From Acanthochlamys bracteata (Eukaryota > Streptophyta > Magnoliopsida > Pandanales > Velloziaceae), in the NCBI GenBank assembly GCA_019914995.1, contig CM034131.1, forward strand, positions 682,001-746,000: a stretch of DNA of 64,000 nucleotides, written 5' to 3'. The position numbers were made by a program, and so were the translations under genes. This document shows positions 8,845-20,125 of the stretch, piece after piece. The notes under the pieces are model-generated. The model ran no database searches. It was not told the DNA's origin and saw nothing but the letters and a program-made list of their open reading frames with translations. Position 1 is the stretch's first letter; each line of letters begins with the position of its first letter.

Positions 8845-11800
8845 CTATAAAATCTCAGAGATCTGCATTGCGAATTACGAAAGGATAGCACTTTTAGCAT
8901 AAGAGCGCTTAAAGACGAGATGTTAAAATTTCTGCAGAACTTACATTAATGGGCATTTCTGCAATGAGAATGCCACTGCTTTCCTCGAGGGATTTTAGGG
9001 TTACAACTTCACCACCGACTACCATGTTGATCACTATTCCATCTGAGTATTGTAAACAGAAAAAAGTTATGATGAAATCCTTGATTGGGAACACAAATAG
9101 ATGAAGAATATGGTACCTGGTGCCAGACAAGTTGACATGCGCCTCATGTACATTTCCTGCATTTAGCATGTAAGGATGGCATTATATTCTTTATGTAACG
9201 ACAGTTCTGCAAATAGCTCAAACATGATTCCGTTTTAAGACACTGCAAATAGCCAAGATAGAGTCTCAAGACTATACGAGATGGACCTTCTTTGCAGGTA
9301 GCTCATAATTGATTAGCAGCCGTGCTAACACTGGTTGCTCACCAGGAACAGCAAATGGAAGACAAGCATCTGTTACAACTATCATACACGATTTGTGTTT
9401 AGCATCTTCAGTTCCATGGCTGTCCTCAGGGCAAGCATTAACCCTATGGTTCCACTCCGCAATAGCTGCACGGAACTTTTCGAGTACCGATGCTCGTTCT
9501 GATTCAGCTTGGTCACTATACTGCAATCACAAACACATAAGCTACATCTGTCAGCAGGCTGCACATAAATGATCATGTCAAAGCAAAAGCTTCAAAACCA
9601 CTTCACTATACAATGAATTTTTAAAAGGAAATGCATGGTAGTGCAACTTCTGTATATACAGAGAAGCCAAAATAAAGATGCTGTTTCTTTGATTTGTTCA
9701 CAACAAGAATAAAACCCATAAATTATCAATTTATGGGGTCATAGAATGTGTAGACTCTCTGATTGGTTTACGGAAGATCTAACACTTGTCTGTAAACTAC
9801 AACAACTTTAAATCACTACGATGATTTTCACAGGAAACCACAGCCTAACAGTGACCCTAGGGGCACAGCACATAAGTTGCTTGGGAAGGGATCCTGCAGA
9901 ATAAGGAAATAAGCTTATTCTAGCTCAACTACAATTTGACTGCCTGCTCTGCCAGAACATAGCATCTCAAATTAACAGGTCGAGTGAGGTGTGCAAAGAC
10001 TAACGTATTCTCATGCTAGCGAATGCTATTTAGAGTTCTAAACATACATTTTCAGCTGTCCTCACCAATTCACGAGCATTATGAAAATCCTTACACTAAT
10101 ATCTCCATCAAAATAGTTTGTAAGAGTGTACTTTGTAGAATTTGTAAAATTCATAGAATACCTACTCTGGCACCTGGTCCTATTTGTAAAATAGTCTGCT
10201 TTGGTTTAAATAATTTTCACTCAGCTCCTTCTCTACTTCAATAGGGATTCTTTCCTCAGGGTATCAAAATCACCTGACGATTTAAGCCTCTCAACTACTA
10301 ACCAAAGAAAACACAATACTAATAAAACCGATTGAGACTTGAGAGTCATATAAGCACACTACAACAGCAAGTTCCTTTCCAAATGGTATGAATAGCTCAG
10401 ACAAACCACTGTACGTCCGATGCCACAATACTCGCCTCTAAGTCACACAAAGTACAAGTCAAAAAATACAGTGCACTTAGTTTATCATCCTGTAGATTTA
10501 CAAACCTCAAATTCCCACAGCAAACCATTACCCTAATCCCAACAAACAGATGACAACTATATGAAACGTCCAAACAAGAAAAATTCTGGAAACAGCTTCC
10601 AAAATTCCAAATCAAACGAACTAGCAGCAAAATGTATAATCACCGCCATAGAGACAGCAATTTTGGAAATTACCAAAGGGGAAAGTGAGATGAAGGAAAG
10701 GTTGGAGACAGTGGAGCAGACAGCATCGAGCTCATCACGTGAGCTGCAGCAGAGCACAATTGGCAGTGAAGCCTGCCGGCCAGCAACCCCTAGGAGATCC
10801 ACCAGTGTCTCCTGCAATGGTGTTACTTGTAACATATGGAACTAAATACATTTCACCAGATCATACATGTATGGAAAAGATTACCATCTTGAACTGGATG
10901 CGGTCAACTGCAACATAAAAATGCTGCCCTGGGCCACTGGGCCAAGGAAAATAACAGATTTAGTGCGGATCAAGTTGATGTCTCATTAAGAGAAAACAGA
11001 ATTTTTACAAACACTAGATCCAACTATAGAGAAGTGTAGATCCAACCAACAAGGATATAAAACTATAGAGAAGGAAATAAAACTTCTCTAGTCCAACTAT
11101 AGAGAAGGAAATAAAGCACAAGAGAACCATCACAAAGTGTAGATCCAACCGACAAGCATCTTCAAAATAGTAACCAAAATCTAATGTCTTGGGTTTTATT
11201 CATCTAGATAGCATCAATACCTATATTTGGTACTACTCGCCAAATGGAGAATGTAAAACAAATTACTTTTATTTCATTTACAATATTGAGATAGTACCAC
11301 AGAAGATAATCAACAAAGCAATATTACAATAATAAAAACTCAGAAACCAGGATGTCAGTTCCAAAAAGAACAAACAAAATACTTGGAAAGCTAGGGAAAC
11401 CAAAATTACACCATCCGGATGTGGGGAAGGCAAAACACCCTTCCTATTCCAACTAGTTAAACCCCAGAAGTAACTAAAACCCAAACACTATAATAACCAC
11501 CAATAATCAGAACATCGGTATCACTGAGATGAGATATTCAGCAAATAAGATAGCAAATAATTTTCTACAACAACAAAATCCTAAGGCACTTGCTTAATTT
11601 TTTATTTATATGGAGACGTAGCAATCCAGTATCATATGTTTCTCTATGGAAATGGCATTTGGGAAGGTCAAGTATCAAATTTTCGCATGTGACCAGCATT
11701 GAGAGAAGCATCTAAATATGGATAACATAGCCATATCACCACCAAATTTATACTAAATCTTCAACACAAACTCACAAAAGAAACATGATCAGACTCAAAA

Positions 11801-13227
11801 CCTCCACCAGTCTTTGTAAGAGCAGGCAACCAATATCTCCAAGTAATTAATTCAACATATTGTTCAGATTTAACAAAATGGATGACAGATACATAGGGAC
11901 AGAGAGTTGGATCCTTTCTTAGTCAGTTTGATGATCAAGGTTCCTATACTAGGTAGTCACCATCATACATAACATTCTTTCCGGCACGTAGGGCAACACG
12001 CCCTTCCTTCTACTGGTCAGTGCATTCATCATGGAAGATGTGACCACACATGAGGAGAAGTTCGTCTTGCCCGCATTGAAGGAAAAAAACTGAGGCATAT
12101 GGTGCAGATTCGAGCAAACCAAAGCCGTGTGGTTTTCATTTGCCAGCTTGAGGTATATAGCATGTAGAAAATCCTTATCTCAATCGTCAGTCGCTTTCCA
12201 ATAAGAAATTCCTCAATATAGTCTAAGGCGGCCCAACAGATGAGGAAGAGAGTATGTGGTGCAGCCAGTCACATCCAATTTCACCAACAAGGTGAGCAAG
12301 GAGGGTGAGAACGGGTGTTGTGGGAGGAGAGGAGAGCAGATAAGGAGGTACATAAAAGTCTTTGATTGACCAGGGTCTTGTTTGGAATATTCATCATTCT
12401 AGTCGCCGTCAAGCTTCTTGGAGCACCAAATGTTTCCTGTTTCATTGGAAGCTGCCGAGGGTGGAAGCGTCTCAGATCTTAATGTGCATTTTGGTTCTCA
12501 GATCTTAATGTAACTGGCTGAGAACTCATTGGAAGCGTCTGTGTCCATCATTGCTAGGTTGAATTCCACCATGGTCCCCCACGATTGATGATGACGACCA
12601 TTGCGAGAGTTTCACCAAAAGGTGGTTCCAAATTCCCAGCTCTGCTTCCCGATTTTGGGATTTATTAGGTTTGCCATTGATGTTGACTCTCTCTCTCTCT
12701 ATCTCTCTCTCAATTCTTGGGAATTACTAAAACTAGGGCTTTGCTCCTTCAAATTTTTGGGAATTCTTTCTTTCAACCTTAAATAATAATACTAAATTAA
12801 CTACAAAAAATGATTATCCTTCCTAAAAGAGACCAAAAACTAAAGCGACTCTACACTTACTCTCGATCAACTGTCGGTTACGGTGAGCGCTCTCCCAGTC
12901 AGCCAAAAAAGAATGTCTTTTTTTCTTCCAGTTATGCTAATATTGAACAGAAAACTAGCACAAAATCTTACCCAAAAATCAAACATCAATAAAACTGAAA
13001 ACAAGTAGCTGATCAAGCTAAAAAAGCACAACATAATCCTACCCGGATGAGAAAAATCCTTCCTTTCTAATCCAATTATGTATGTAAACCAAGAAAGAAT
13101 CGAAATTTACCCAAAACAAAAAAAGAACAACCAAACAAGTTAGGAAGAGACAAAGAGAGAACCTGAAGTGATGAGAAGCCGGAGGTGAAGAAGATGGAAT
13201 GGTCTCGCTCCTAGGAATGGTCGCCAT
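8845..13227 (-). CDS. eIF4A-like/DEAD-box-derived small P-loop protein
   Basis: Seven exons: 13163-13227, 10885-10936, 10674-10811, 9287-9520, 9117-9156, 8945-9042 and an 18-base last exon 8845-8862; total 645 bases, 214 residues. The protein reads MATIPRSETIPSSSP..., then FYVAVDRIQFKM, LVDLLGVAGRQASLPIVLCC, YSDQAESERASVLEKFRAA, IVVTDACLPFAVPGEQPVLA, ARLLINYELPAKK, YMRRMSTCLAPDGIVINMV and ends MPINISEIL. This follows the second RecA-like half of a DEAD-box helicase: a VLCCSSRDELDA strand near motif IV, VTDACLP in place of motif V, and the YMRRM segment where motif VI (HRxGRxGR) would be. The first RecA domain, with the Walker A and DEAD motifs, is absent, so helicase activity is not expected. 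It recalls the Arabidopsis initiation factor 4A-like protein at At4g37020. Function is unknown to me. The donor after PAKK (AAG|GTCCAT) is weak. Intron 2 is 2.2 kb. Confidence 0.75.
11030..11150. repeat. Short imperfect duplications inside intron 2
   Basis: The strings CCAACTATAGAGAAG, GTGTAGATCCAACC and AGAGAAGGAAATAAA each occur two or three times in about 120 bases. This is local duplication inside an intron of the eIF4A-like gene, with no other feature seen. Confidence 0.5.
11975..12115 (-). pseudogene. Relic of a RING-H2 zinc-finger E3 ligase gene
   Basis: Minus-strand translation shows pieces of one RING-H2 finger in different frames: ICTICLSFF (first cysteine pair), DELLLMCGHIFHDECTDQ (C-x-H-x2-H-x2-C, the exact RING-H2 spacing), and RACCPTCRK (last cysteine pair). 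A stop codon follows TDQ, where a family member would continue with the conserved W-L, and two frame changes separate the three pieces, so no functional finger can be read. It lies inside intron 2 of the eIF4A-like gene on the same strand. The sequence upstream, to about 12360, may be its decayed N-terminal part but is not recognisable. Confidence 0.65.
12687..12711. repeat. CT-rich microsatellite
   Basis: A run of CT dinucleotides interrupted once by an A (CTCTCTCTCTCTATCTCTC), inside intron 2 of the eIF4A-like gene. Confidence 0.8.
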
Positions 13228-14552
13228 CTCTCTCTCGCTCTCAAAAAATAAAAAAAGAATAAAGGGTTCACCAAAAATAGAAAATGTTGTTCTTTGTTTA
13301 GCTGTGATATTGTGAAATGCTCGACTCCAAAATCAAGAGAGAGCATAAACTCTTTAATTTGTTTTCACTTTTATTAACTTTAATAGTTAATGACATTAAA
13401 ATTAAAAACACACGGGAATCCAAATTTAATTTGTGGACATTTGAATTGCAATCAAAAAGAATTTGTGACTTTTTAATTTTACCAACAAATTTATTATCTA
13501 TTATCTATAATAATGAATAGCATATAAAAAATTTTAAATTAATAATAAAATTTAAAAATTTTAATTTATTAAATTAATTAAAAATAATATATGAGCCGCG
13601 ACCAAAAAATTTTCTTCCTTAGCTTTTTATCCTTGAGCACATTGTCGGCTTTATTAGTAGCAGTAAGTGTGTACGGTCTTCGGTGTTGGATGGACAGAAG
13701 CAGCAGAAGGCTCGCCTTCCATGAAATGTTTCTATTCTCTGCTCTCTTCAGAGCTTCAGAAATCCAAGTAGCACCGCTTGCTCTTCTTAGCTTATGCTCG
13801 GATCCAGTTCCAAGTTCCTGCTAATCATTTAATATTGCTTATTTGGCACTTTCACAGTGGTTCATTGCAAATCGTATGGTCGTGTTTTAAATGATTATAA
13901 ATTTATTTTTTTTTAATATTTTAAATTTCGAACAATTTATATATTTTAATTAAATAAAAATTTAAAATTTTATTTTTATATACAAAATTTTAGTTTTAAT
14001 TTTTTTATTTATATATTTTTTAATTTTTAATATATTTTTAAAAACTATTAAAATATAAATACTAAATTTTATTTTTATTTTATTTTAAAAAAAATTTTAT
14101 TTTTTAATTTTCACTTTACGAAATTCAGTTACGGAAACATATTCTTAAGGTTTCTTTCCTGCCGATCAAAGGTTTGTTGCTCAGATTTTTTGGCCACTTG
14201 AATTTGTGCCACAGCTGAATTAGCTCTTGTGGTGGCAAACTGACTCTTCTGCTTCGTAGGATTCTGTGTCTAGCTTCCATGTACATGCTAACCCATTTTT
14301 GAGATTCTGCAAGAACCAGGATTCTGTGTCTAGCTTTTACCTGAGATCCTTTGTTGACAAATATCTTTTAAATGATTCATAAGGTTCTCGGTTTCTACGA
14401 GACCCCTGTTAACAACGCCTGGTCTTGCATGCGGAGAAGAACTACATAAACTCTTTCTATCTCTTCTATTAAATTCTTCTTACACTCAACTTGTTCTTCT
14501 CGCAATTTGTATCACTAGGTTATAAAACGTGAACATTTCTTAGTTTCTCAGC
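13228..14552. other. Intergenic stretch upstream of the eIF4A-like gene
   Basis: Contains the eIF4A-like gene's promoter near 13230-13330, AT-rich blocks at about 13870-14130, and a 19-base exact duplication AGGATTCTGTGTCTAGCTT at about 14259 and 14318. The 14160-14530 part has near-genic base composition but no open frame I recognise; it may be an old gene remnant. Confidence 0.4.
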
Positions 14553-14812
14553 TTAGGGCGTGTTTATCGAGTGGAGTGAAGTAGAGTTTTTAGATAAAAT
14601 AAAATATTTAGAAAGTAAATTTTAAAAAATAAAATTAAAAATTAAAAATATTTAATAAAAAATAAAATTTTATATTAATTATATATTTATAATAAATTTT
14701 AAATTTGAATTTAAAAAAATAAAAAAAAAATTTATTTTAATTTTTGTATGTATTTTATGTTAAAAATAAATTTTTAAAAAATAGAGTTTAGGTGTTGATA
14801 AATACGTCTTTA
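14553..14812. mobile_element. Second Tourist-like MITE, TTA duplication
   Basis: A 254-base element at 14556-14809. The left end GGGCGTGTTTATCGA and the reverse complement of the right end, AGACGTATTTATCAA, are imperfect inverted repeats (11 of 15 positions). TTA flanks both sides (14553-14555, 14810-14812). The inside is almost pure A/T. The terminal sequence differs from the 8464-8723 family, so it is a separate, more diverged group. Confidence 0.65.
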
Positions 14813-15553
14813 ATGCTGCCTCCAAATAGTTGGACAAAAATTCAAAAGGAGAAAAACCATTTTCCCTTCGGCATCAAATTCAGATTCTAAATTACTGTTA
14901 ATCACCCAAGAAACGTGAAATGAATGTCATGCAGTGAAATAATACAATACAAAGCACATGCTAGATGTGCGAAATTAGACATTATTAAATTAACCACTGT
15001 ACAGATCCCTAAAACTTTTTATTCAACGAATTCGCGTTCGCTTTCTAAATAAAGAAACATATTTTAAGCACTACTTAATGAAATAGCTTTCAGAGTTTGC
15101 TTATTTCGCGCCAGCTGTCACTTACTAGGTTATCAGGGAATGGAATTTTTCTTTTAGATTTTCTAACGAAACATTTCCGCACGTAAAAAGCATGTCCGAT
15201 CTAATTCTTCGGATAAAATATTTTCGAAACTTTCGTCGTTTAAAATCTGAGTTCTTCGTTCACAAAATAGGAATATTTGATATGCTTTGCCTATTATTAA
15301 CCTTAATTTATTCAACTATGTTTTTATTTGGAAGAATTAATTAAGTAGATCTTACCTATCTAAAAGAAATTAAAAGAAAAATAAAAATAGAACTCGCAAT
15401 TTGTTTCCTTCAAAAAAAAAAAAACATGAATAGGGGCTTTGATACAAGCAAAGCATTACAGAAATTCATTACTAATGATTTTCTGAAATGCTAAAAAAAT
15501 CGAAGCCTCTCTTCAAAAAAAAAAAACATGAAAGGAATTCTCGAACATGATCA
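14813..15553. other. Intergenic stretch downstream of the ERF gene
   Basis: No coding potential seen. Bases near 15400-15550 are likely 3' UTR of the minus-strand ERF gene; two poly-A runs (about 15410 and 15515) are each followed by ACATGAA, a small duplication. Confidence 0.4.
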
Positions 15554-16291
15554 TCAAGCAGAAGACGTCGCCGGAGGTGGAATCCACTGCTCATTATCAT
15601 CCAACGGAACGAGATCCTGCAAGTCTTCCCAAATCTCTCCCATCTCCATTACCACACCTTCGCTCGAAGAACCAGCCTGTTGCTGTTGCTGCATCGAAGA
15701 ACCAATCATTGAAGGACCTGGCACTTCAGTATCCATGATCCCTTCTTCTCCGCCAAGCGGATTACTAGATTCAGGAAACTGAAAATTTAGCTTCGCTCTG
15801 GGTCCTCTGAGCTCAATAGCGGCGACATCGTAAGCTTTCGCAGCTTCTTCAGCAGAGTCGAAAGTTCCTAACCATTTTCTAACTTGCCGGTGAGGATCAC
15901 GTATCTCCGCTGCCCATTTCCCCCACGGCCGTTGCCGTACTCCTCTGTACTTGTTCTTTCTTTCTCTCTTCCCTCGTCTTCCTAGCTGATCCGCACTACT
16001 ACTACTACTGCTGCTGGGAGTTTGACTTGCTGTTGTTAGACGAGTTGCAAACAATTCGCAACCAATACAACCGGGAGTGTTGCATTTGGGACACAACTGA
16101 ACGGTTGCCGGATTCGGAAGTTCAACTGGTGGCGAGCCGGAGATAACGTGTTCGAGTGTTGAAACCATAATGGCGTGCTCTTGTTCTCTCGACGGGCGGA
16201 AAACAACAACGTCGGCAGATCCCGGTTGCGTCGTCGACGACGGCTTCTTTGATGTGTCTGGTTTTGTGTTGTGGTCTTCTCTTGGAACCAT
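15554..16291 (-). CDS. AP2/ERF transcription factor, group X-like (ERF109/ABR1 type)
   Basis: A single-exon 245-residue nuclear transcription factor. Residues 115-171 form one AP2/ERF domain ([19 protein letters not shown]...[20 protein letters not shown]...RGPRAKLNF). It has the alanine and aspartate that mark ERF rather than DREB proteins, so binding to GCC-box DNA is expected. Before it, [16 protein letters not shown] (about 37-52) and the C-x2-C-x4-C-x2-C cluster at C67, C70, C75 and C78 match the conserved N-terminal motif of group X ERFs (ERF108-ERF113, which include RRTF1/ERF109, ABR1 and RAP2.6). A serine run (93-99) and the basic [10 protein letters not shown] nuclear-import stretch precede the AP2 domain. 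The C-terminus is acidic with [14 protein letters not shown], a probable activation segment. Group X members respond quickly to wounding and reactive oxygen; the W-box cluster upstream agrees. Exact orthologue not assigned. Confidence 0.9.
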   Translation of the reverse strand: MVPREDHNTKPDTSKKPSSTTQPGSADVVVFRPSREQEHAIMVSTLEHVISGSPPVELPNPATVQLCPKCNTPGCIGCELFATRLTTASQTPSSSSSSSADQLGRRGKRERKNKYRGVRQRPWGKWAAEIRDPHRQVRKWLGTFDSAEEAAKAYDVAAIELRGPRAKLNFQFPESSNPLGGEEGIMDTEVPGPSMIGSSMQQQQQAGSSSEGVVMEMGEIWEDLQDLVPLDDNEQWIPPPATSSA

Positions 16292-16946
16292 TTCTTTTTT
16301 CTTTTCTTTTTTTAATAAGTGGGGAGGGTGCGGGAATGAAATTGCAGAGAAATTAAAATAGAGAGAAACAGAGACAGAGATGTTGAAGAATTTATTTAAG
16401 AAAGAACGGAAGAGAAGAGATTTGCTGACCTGGCCTTACTTTTTCCACGTAGGATTGGCTGCGGGTTCCTTTTTTTCTTGAAGGTATGGAACGTCTTAAG
16501 ATTGATTTCCACACGAAAAAGTTGTAAAAAAAAAAAAAAGGAAACGTTCAGATAATCAAAGAACGTGTGAAACGCGGGGAAGTTTTTTCTCTTTACTGTT
16601 TCTGCTAAGAAGTCAACTTTAGTTTTTCCCATTGAAGTCAACCGCGACTTTATTTTTCGACGCATTTGATCAATAATTTTGGTCAACTTGAAAACAAGTG
16701 TGAAGAAGAATTACTGCTTGTCGGCATGAATTAAAATATTTAACTAAAGTTCAACATATAATTTTTATATTGTTTTTTGTATCGTTTCCAGAAGTTTGAC
16801 TCATGATTTCATGAGCAGTCAATCAAGTTTCAAATTTGTCTAATTCCTAATTCAAGATTTTCAATATTTTTCATAACAAAGATCGTTATTTTTATATCAG
16901 CTAGTTAAAAACAGTTAAAAGTTATATCAATTTATATCAAGTAGCA
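16292..16946. other. Divergent promoter region between ERF and PPR genes
   Basis: 655 bases between the ERF start (minus) and the PPR start (plus). Both promoters must sit here. The ERF leader is pyrimidine-rich on its own strand's complement (TTTCTTTTTTCTTTTC near 16290-16312), and a TTAAATAAA TATA-like element lies on the minus strand near 16390. No gene is seen. Confidence 0.5.
16611..16686 (-). promoter_or_regulatory. Cluster of three W-boxes upstream of the ERF gene
   Basis: TTGAC-core W-boxes, the WRKY binding site, are found on the minus strand at 16611-16616 and 16636-16641 (TTGACT) and 16681-16686 (TTGACC), about 320-395 bases before the ERF start codon. Another TTGACT lies on the plus strand near 16797. 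WRKY control of this ERF is inferred. Confidence 0.55.
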
Positions 16947-19805
16947 ATGTTCTTCCCTCCAAAATTTAAACTTCTCAGTTTCTGCAACAGTCTCAGTTCC
17001 CTCAATGAAATTCTGTCCTTCTCCATTATCAATGGTTACATTCAAGAAAACAACTTCTTTGCTAAAGACATCATACGAAAGTTCATTACCTCTTTCAGTG
17101 ATCCTGCTTCGGCAATTTCTGTTTACAGCAGTATTTATAATCCATCTGTCTTGTTGCAGAACTGGACATTGCGGTGTCTCTCCGATCACGGGTTCGATTA
17201 CCTTCTGTTAGATCTTTTTGTTGTGTCACAGGCCTTGCCTGGTTGCCGTGTGGATAATTTTACTTTCCCAATTGTGATCAAGTCGTGCGCCGCTGTTAAG
17301 GATTTTCATGCAGGGAAACAAGTTCATGGTGTGGTTTTGAGAAGGGGGTATGGAAGTAACGTTGGAACTCAGACTTCTCTTCTTGATATGTATGCAAAGA
17401 TTGGATCTTTGGAGGATTCAAAGAAGGTGTTTGATGAAATGCCTGAAAGAGATTTGGTTACGTGGAATGCAATGGTTTCAGGATATTCACTGAATGGATA
17501 TAATAAGGAAGCAGTCAGTACGTTCAACTGCATGTTGAACTGTTTCAGGCCTAATGTGGGCTCATTCATTGGTGTAATTTCTTCATGTAATGGTCTGGAA
17601 GAGCTAGATTGTGGTCCATCATTGCATGCCTTGGTTGTCAAATGTGGAGTTGCGGAGGATGAAGCTTTGTTATCTTCACTGATCTCAATGTATTCTGGAT
17701 TCGAGGATTTGTCTTCAGCTAGATCTCTCTTTGACACCACACAAACGAAAGATTTAGTTGCTTGGAATGCTATGATCTCTGGTTACTTGCATAACAGGAA
17801 GGCTGATGAATCTTTAGAGGTATTTCAGCTCATGCACCATGTAGATACAAGGCCCAATTTAATAACTTTTGTTTCCATTCTTGCTTCATGCGTTGATCTT
17901 GACGATATTTTCTTTGGAGAGCTGGTTCATGCTTTGGGCGTCAAGCTTGGGCTTGCCGACCAAGTCTCAATATTAACAGCACTTGTCTCGATGTATTCTA
18001 AGCTAGGAGATATCAGTTCTGCTGAATACTTATATTACTCTGTTCTTGAGGAGGCACTCATTTTATCGAATTGTATGGCATCAGGTTATCTCATTCACAA
18101 TTTGTGGAGGCTGAGTATGGATGTGTTTCGCAGAATGCAAATCTCTGGTATTTTTCCTGATTCCGTCTCCCTGATTAATGTCATTTCTGCATGCACCGTC
18201 TCTCAAGATTTGCTTCGTGGGAAATCTGCTCATGCTTATAGTCTCAAACTTGAGTTTCTTTCGAATCTTAAAATACTGAATGCATTACTAGCTTTCTACT
18301 TCGATTGTGGGCAGTTTTCTGATTTTCACAAGTTGTTTGATATGATGAGTTTGAGGAACGAAGTCTCGTGGAATGTTATGATTTCCCGGTGGGCGAAATT
18401 GAAAGATGTTGAATCTACTCTTGCTTCGTTTAACAAGATGCGTCAAGAAGATGTCAAGTTAAACGCGGTGAGCATTATCAATGCTCTCCCTGCCTTCTGT
18501 GAACCGCATCATCTTGCACGAGGTATTTCATTCCATTCTCTAGCGGTAAAAAGTGGATATGATTCTGACACTTCTCTTGTGAACGCTCTTATGAGTATGT
18601 ATACCAACTGTAGTGACGTTGCTGCGGGTTGCCTACTTTTCAACGCCTTGTCAGTCAAAAGCGTTTTTTCTTGGAACGTTTTAATGACAGGGTTCCGAAA
18701 TAACAGTTTACATGAAAAAGTCATGGAAACTTACAAGCAGATGAAGATTGATGGAATGAAGCCAAACTGTATAACTTTACTGAATCTGCTACCCGTGTGT
18801 GAAACCCTGCTGCAAGCCAAGTCTATTCATGCATATGCCGTAAGAAATTTTATGGAGTTGGAATCTTCTCTTCTTACTTCGGTCATATGCTCCTATTCGA
18901 GGTTTGAGAATTTAAAATGTTGCCAGCAACTGTTTGATAGATCAGATAAGGGAAATGTGATCGTTTGGAACGCAATGATGTCCGCCTATGGACAGAACCA
19001 TTATACAGAAGAAGCAGTTACTACGTTTGGAGAAATGCTTAAGAATGGGTTGGAGCCTGATGCTGTGACAATCTTCAACTTGGTCTCAGCCTGTTCTCAA
19101 TTTGGTAATCTTCAACTTGCAGAAGCTACTCTGAGCTTTATTGTCCGCACTGGTTTTTGCAACAACACTTCGGTAAGCAATTCTGTAATGGACATGTTTG
19201 CTAGATGTGGATCTTTATCTATAGCGGAAGATATATTCGCTAGTTTCAAAGAGAAGGATTCCGTCTCATGGAGCATAATGATAAATGCATACGGAATGCA
19301 TGGGAACGGTAAAGCTGCCATTACGCTCTTCTCCATGATGCAAGAAGCAAGTGCCCAGCCAGATGATGTAACCTTTCTTAGCGTATTATCTGCTTGCAGC
19401 CATGCAGGTTTGGTCAGGGAAGGGCAAAAGTTTTTTGAACAAATGCTCGAAGACTACAGAATTGTGCCGAGAAAAGAACACTATGCCTGTCTGGTGGATC
19501 TTCTCAGTCGTACAGGTCACTTGGATGATGCATATGAGCTTCTCAGACGAATGCCTTGTATGCCTTCTACTAGCTTACTCGAGTCTTTACTTGGAGCTTG
19601 CCATTGCTATGGAAATACTGCAATTGGAGATGCAATTGGGAAGATGTTGATTGAGCTAAACCCACATAGTTCGAGGTCTTATGTGGTGCTTTCAAACATA
19701 TCTTCTGCAGCAGGAAGGTGGATCGATTCTGAAACTGTTAGATCAGACATGGATGGAAAGGGTGTGAAAAAAGATTCAGGTTTCAGCAAGTATTTATCCT
19801 TCTAG
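16947..19805 (+). CDS. Pentatricopeptide repeat protein, PLS class with E-type C-terminus
   Basis: A single-exon 952-residue protein made almost wholly of PPR motifs. Regular PLS triplets are visible, with the recurring helix phrases LLDMYAKIGSLEDSKKVFDEM, DLVTWNAMVSGY, DLVAWNAMISGYL, NALMSMYTNCSDV, VIVWNAMMSAYGQ and DSVSWSIMINAYGMHG. The end (HYACLVDLLSRTGHLDDAYELLRRMP, LESLLGACHCYGN, SYVVLSNISSAAGRWIDSETVRSDMDGKGVKKDSGFSKY) is the E/E+ region. No DYW deaminase domain follows. Proteins of this class choose cytidines for C-to-U RNA editing in mitochondria or plastids and recruit a DYW partner. The N-terminus lacks acidic residues for its first 19 positions, which suits an organelle signal. 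The lack of introns is normal for the family. The RNA target cannot be read reliably by eye. Confidence 0.9.
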   Translation: MFFPPKFKLLSFCNSLSSLNEILSFSIINGYIQENNFFAKDIIRKFITSFSDPASAISVYSSIYNPSVLLQNWTLRCLSDHGFDYLLLDLFVVSQALPGCRVDNFTFPIVIKSCAAVKDFHAGKQVHGVVLRRGYGSNVGTQTSLLDMYAKIGSLEDSKKVFDEMPERDLVTWNAMVSGYSLNGYNKEAVSTFNCMLNCFRPNVGSFIGVISSCNGLEELDCGPSLHALVVKCGVAEDEALLSSLISMYSGFEDLSSARSLFDTTQTKDLVAWNAMISGYLHNRKADESLEVFQLMHHVDTRPNLITFVSILASCVDLDDIFFGELVHALGVKLGLADQVSILTALVSMYSKLGDISSAEYLYYSVLEEALILSNCMASGYLIHNLWRLSMDVFRRMQISGIFPDSVSLINVISACTVSQDLLRGKSAHAYSLKLEFLSNLKILNALLAFYFDCGQFSDFHKLFDMMSLRNEVSWNVMISRWAKLKDVESTLASFNKMRQEDVKLNAVSIINALPAFCEPHHLARGISFHSLAVKSGYDSDTSLVNALMSMYTNCSDVAAGCLLFNALSVKSVFSWNVLMTGFRNNSLHEKVMETYKQMKIDGMKPNCITLLNLLPVCETLLQAKSIHAYAVRNFMELESSLLTSVICSYSRFENLKCCQQLFDRSDKGNVIVWNAMMSAYGQNHYTEEAVTTFGEMLKNGLEPDAVTIFNLVSACSQFGNLQLAEATLSFIVRTGFCNNTSVSNSVMDMFARCGSLSIAEDIFASFKEKDSVSWSIMINAYGMHGNGKAAITLFSMMQEASAQPDDVTFLSVLSACSHAGLVREGQKFFEQMLEDYRIVPRKEHYACLVDLLSRTGHLDDAYELLRRMPCMPSTSLLESLLGACHCYGNTAIGDAIGKMLIELNPHSSRSYVVLSNISSAAGRWIDSETVRSDMDGKGVKKDSGFSKYLSF

Positions 19806-20125
19806 AATGTACGCTTAGAAGCATTCGCAACATATATGGAACCAAAAACCGCAACACATTTTGAAATGATTCTTGGAACTTCTGTAAATTTAATGGTGCT
19901 GATGGTAACAAGAAAATTTATGCACCAACCTTTATCAACACTAAGTCATTTGTAACAGAAAGAACCACAAGAATAACATATTTATGGTCTTGTAAGTTAC
20001 ATCTAAATGTAAGAGATACATCACCACCAACAGGAGAATAATAAGGTTTACCTGTGAATTACAACACTAACACATTCTAATGCCAGTCTAAAACCCATCA
20101 AATCCTAGAGGAAAAGACGCAATAT
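19806..20125. other. Convergent 3' region between PPR and centrin genes
   Basis: Only 320 bases separate the two stop codons on opposite strands, so the 3' UTRs may overlap. No further feature is seen. Confidence 0.5.

Noticed and set aside
10023-10630. Open frames between exons 3 and 4 of the eIF4A-like gene
   Set aside because: They lie in an intron and show no similarity; codon use is random-like.
13591-13824. 77-codon plus-strand open frame
   Set aside because: Hydrophobic but without homology, promoter or conserved features; most likely chance.
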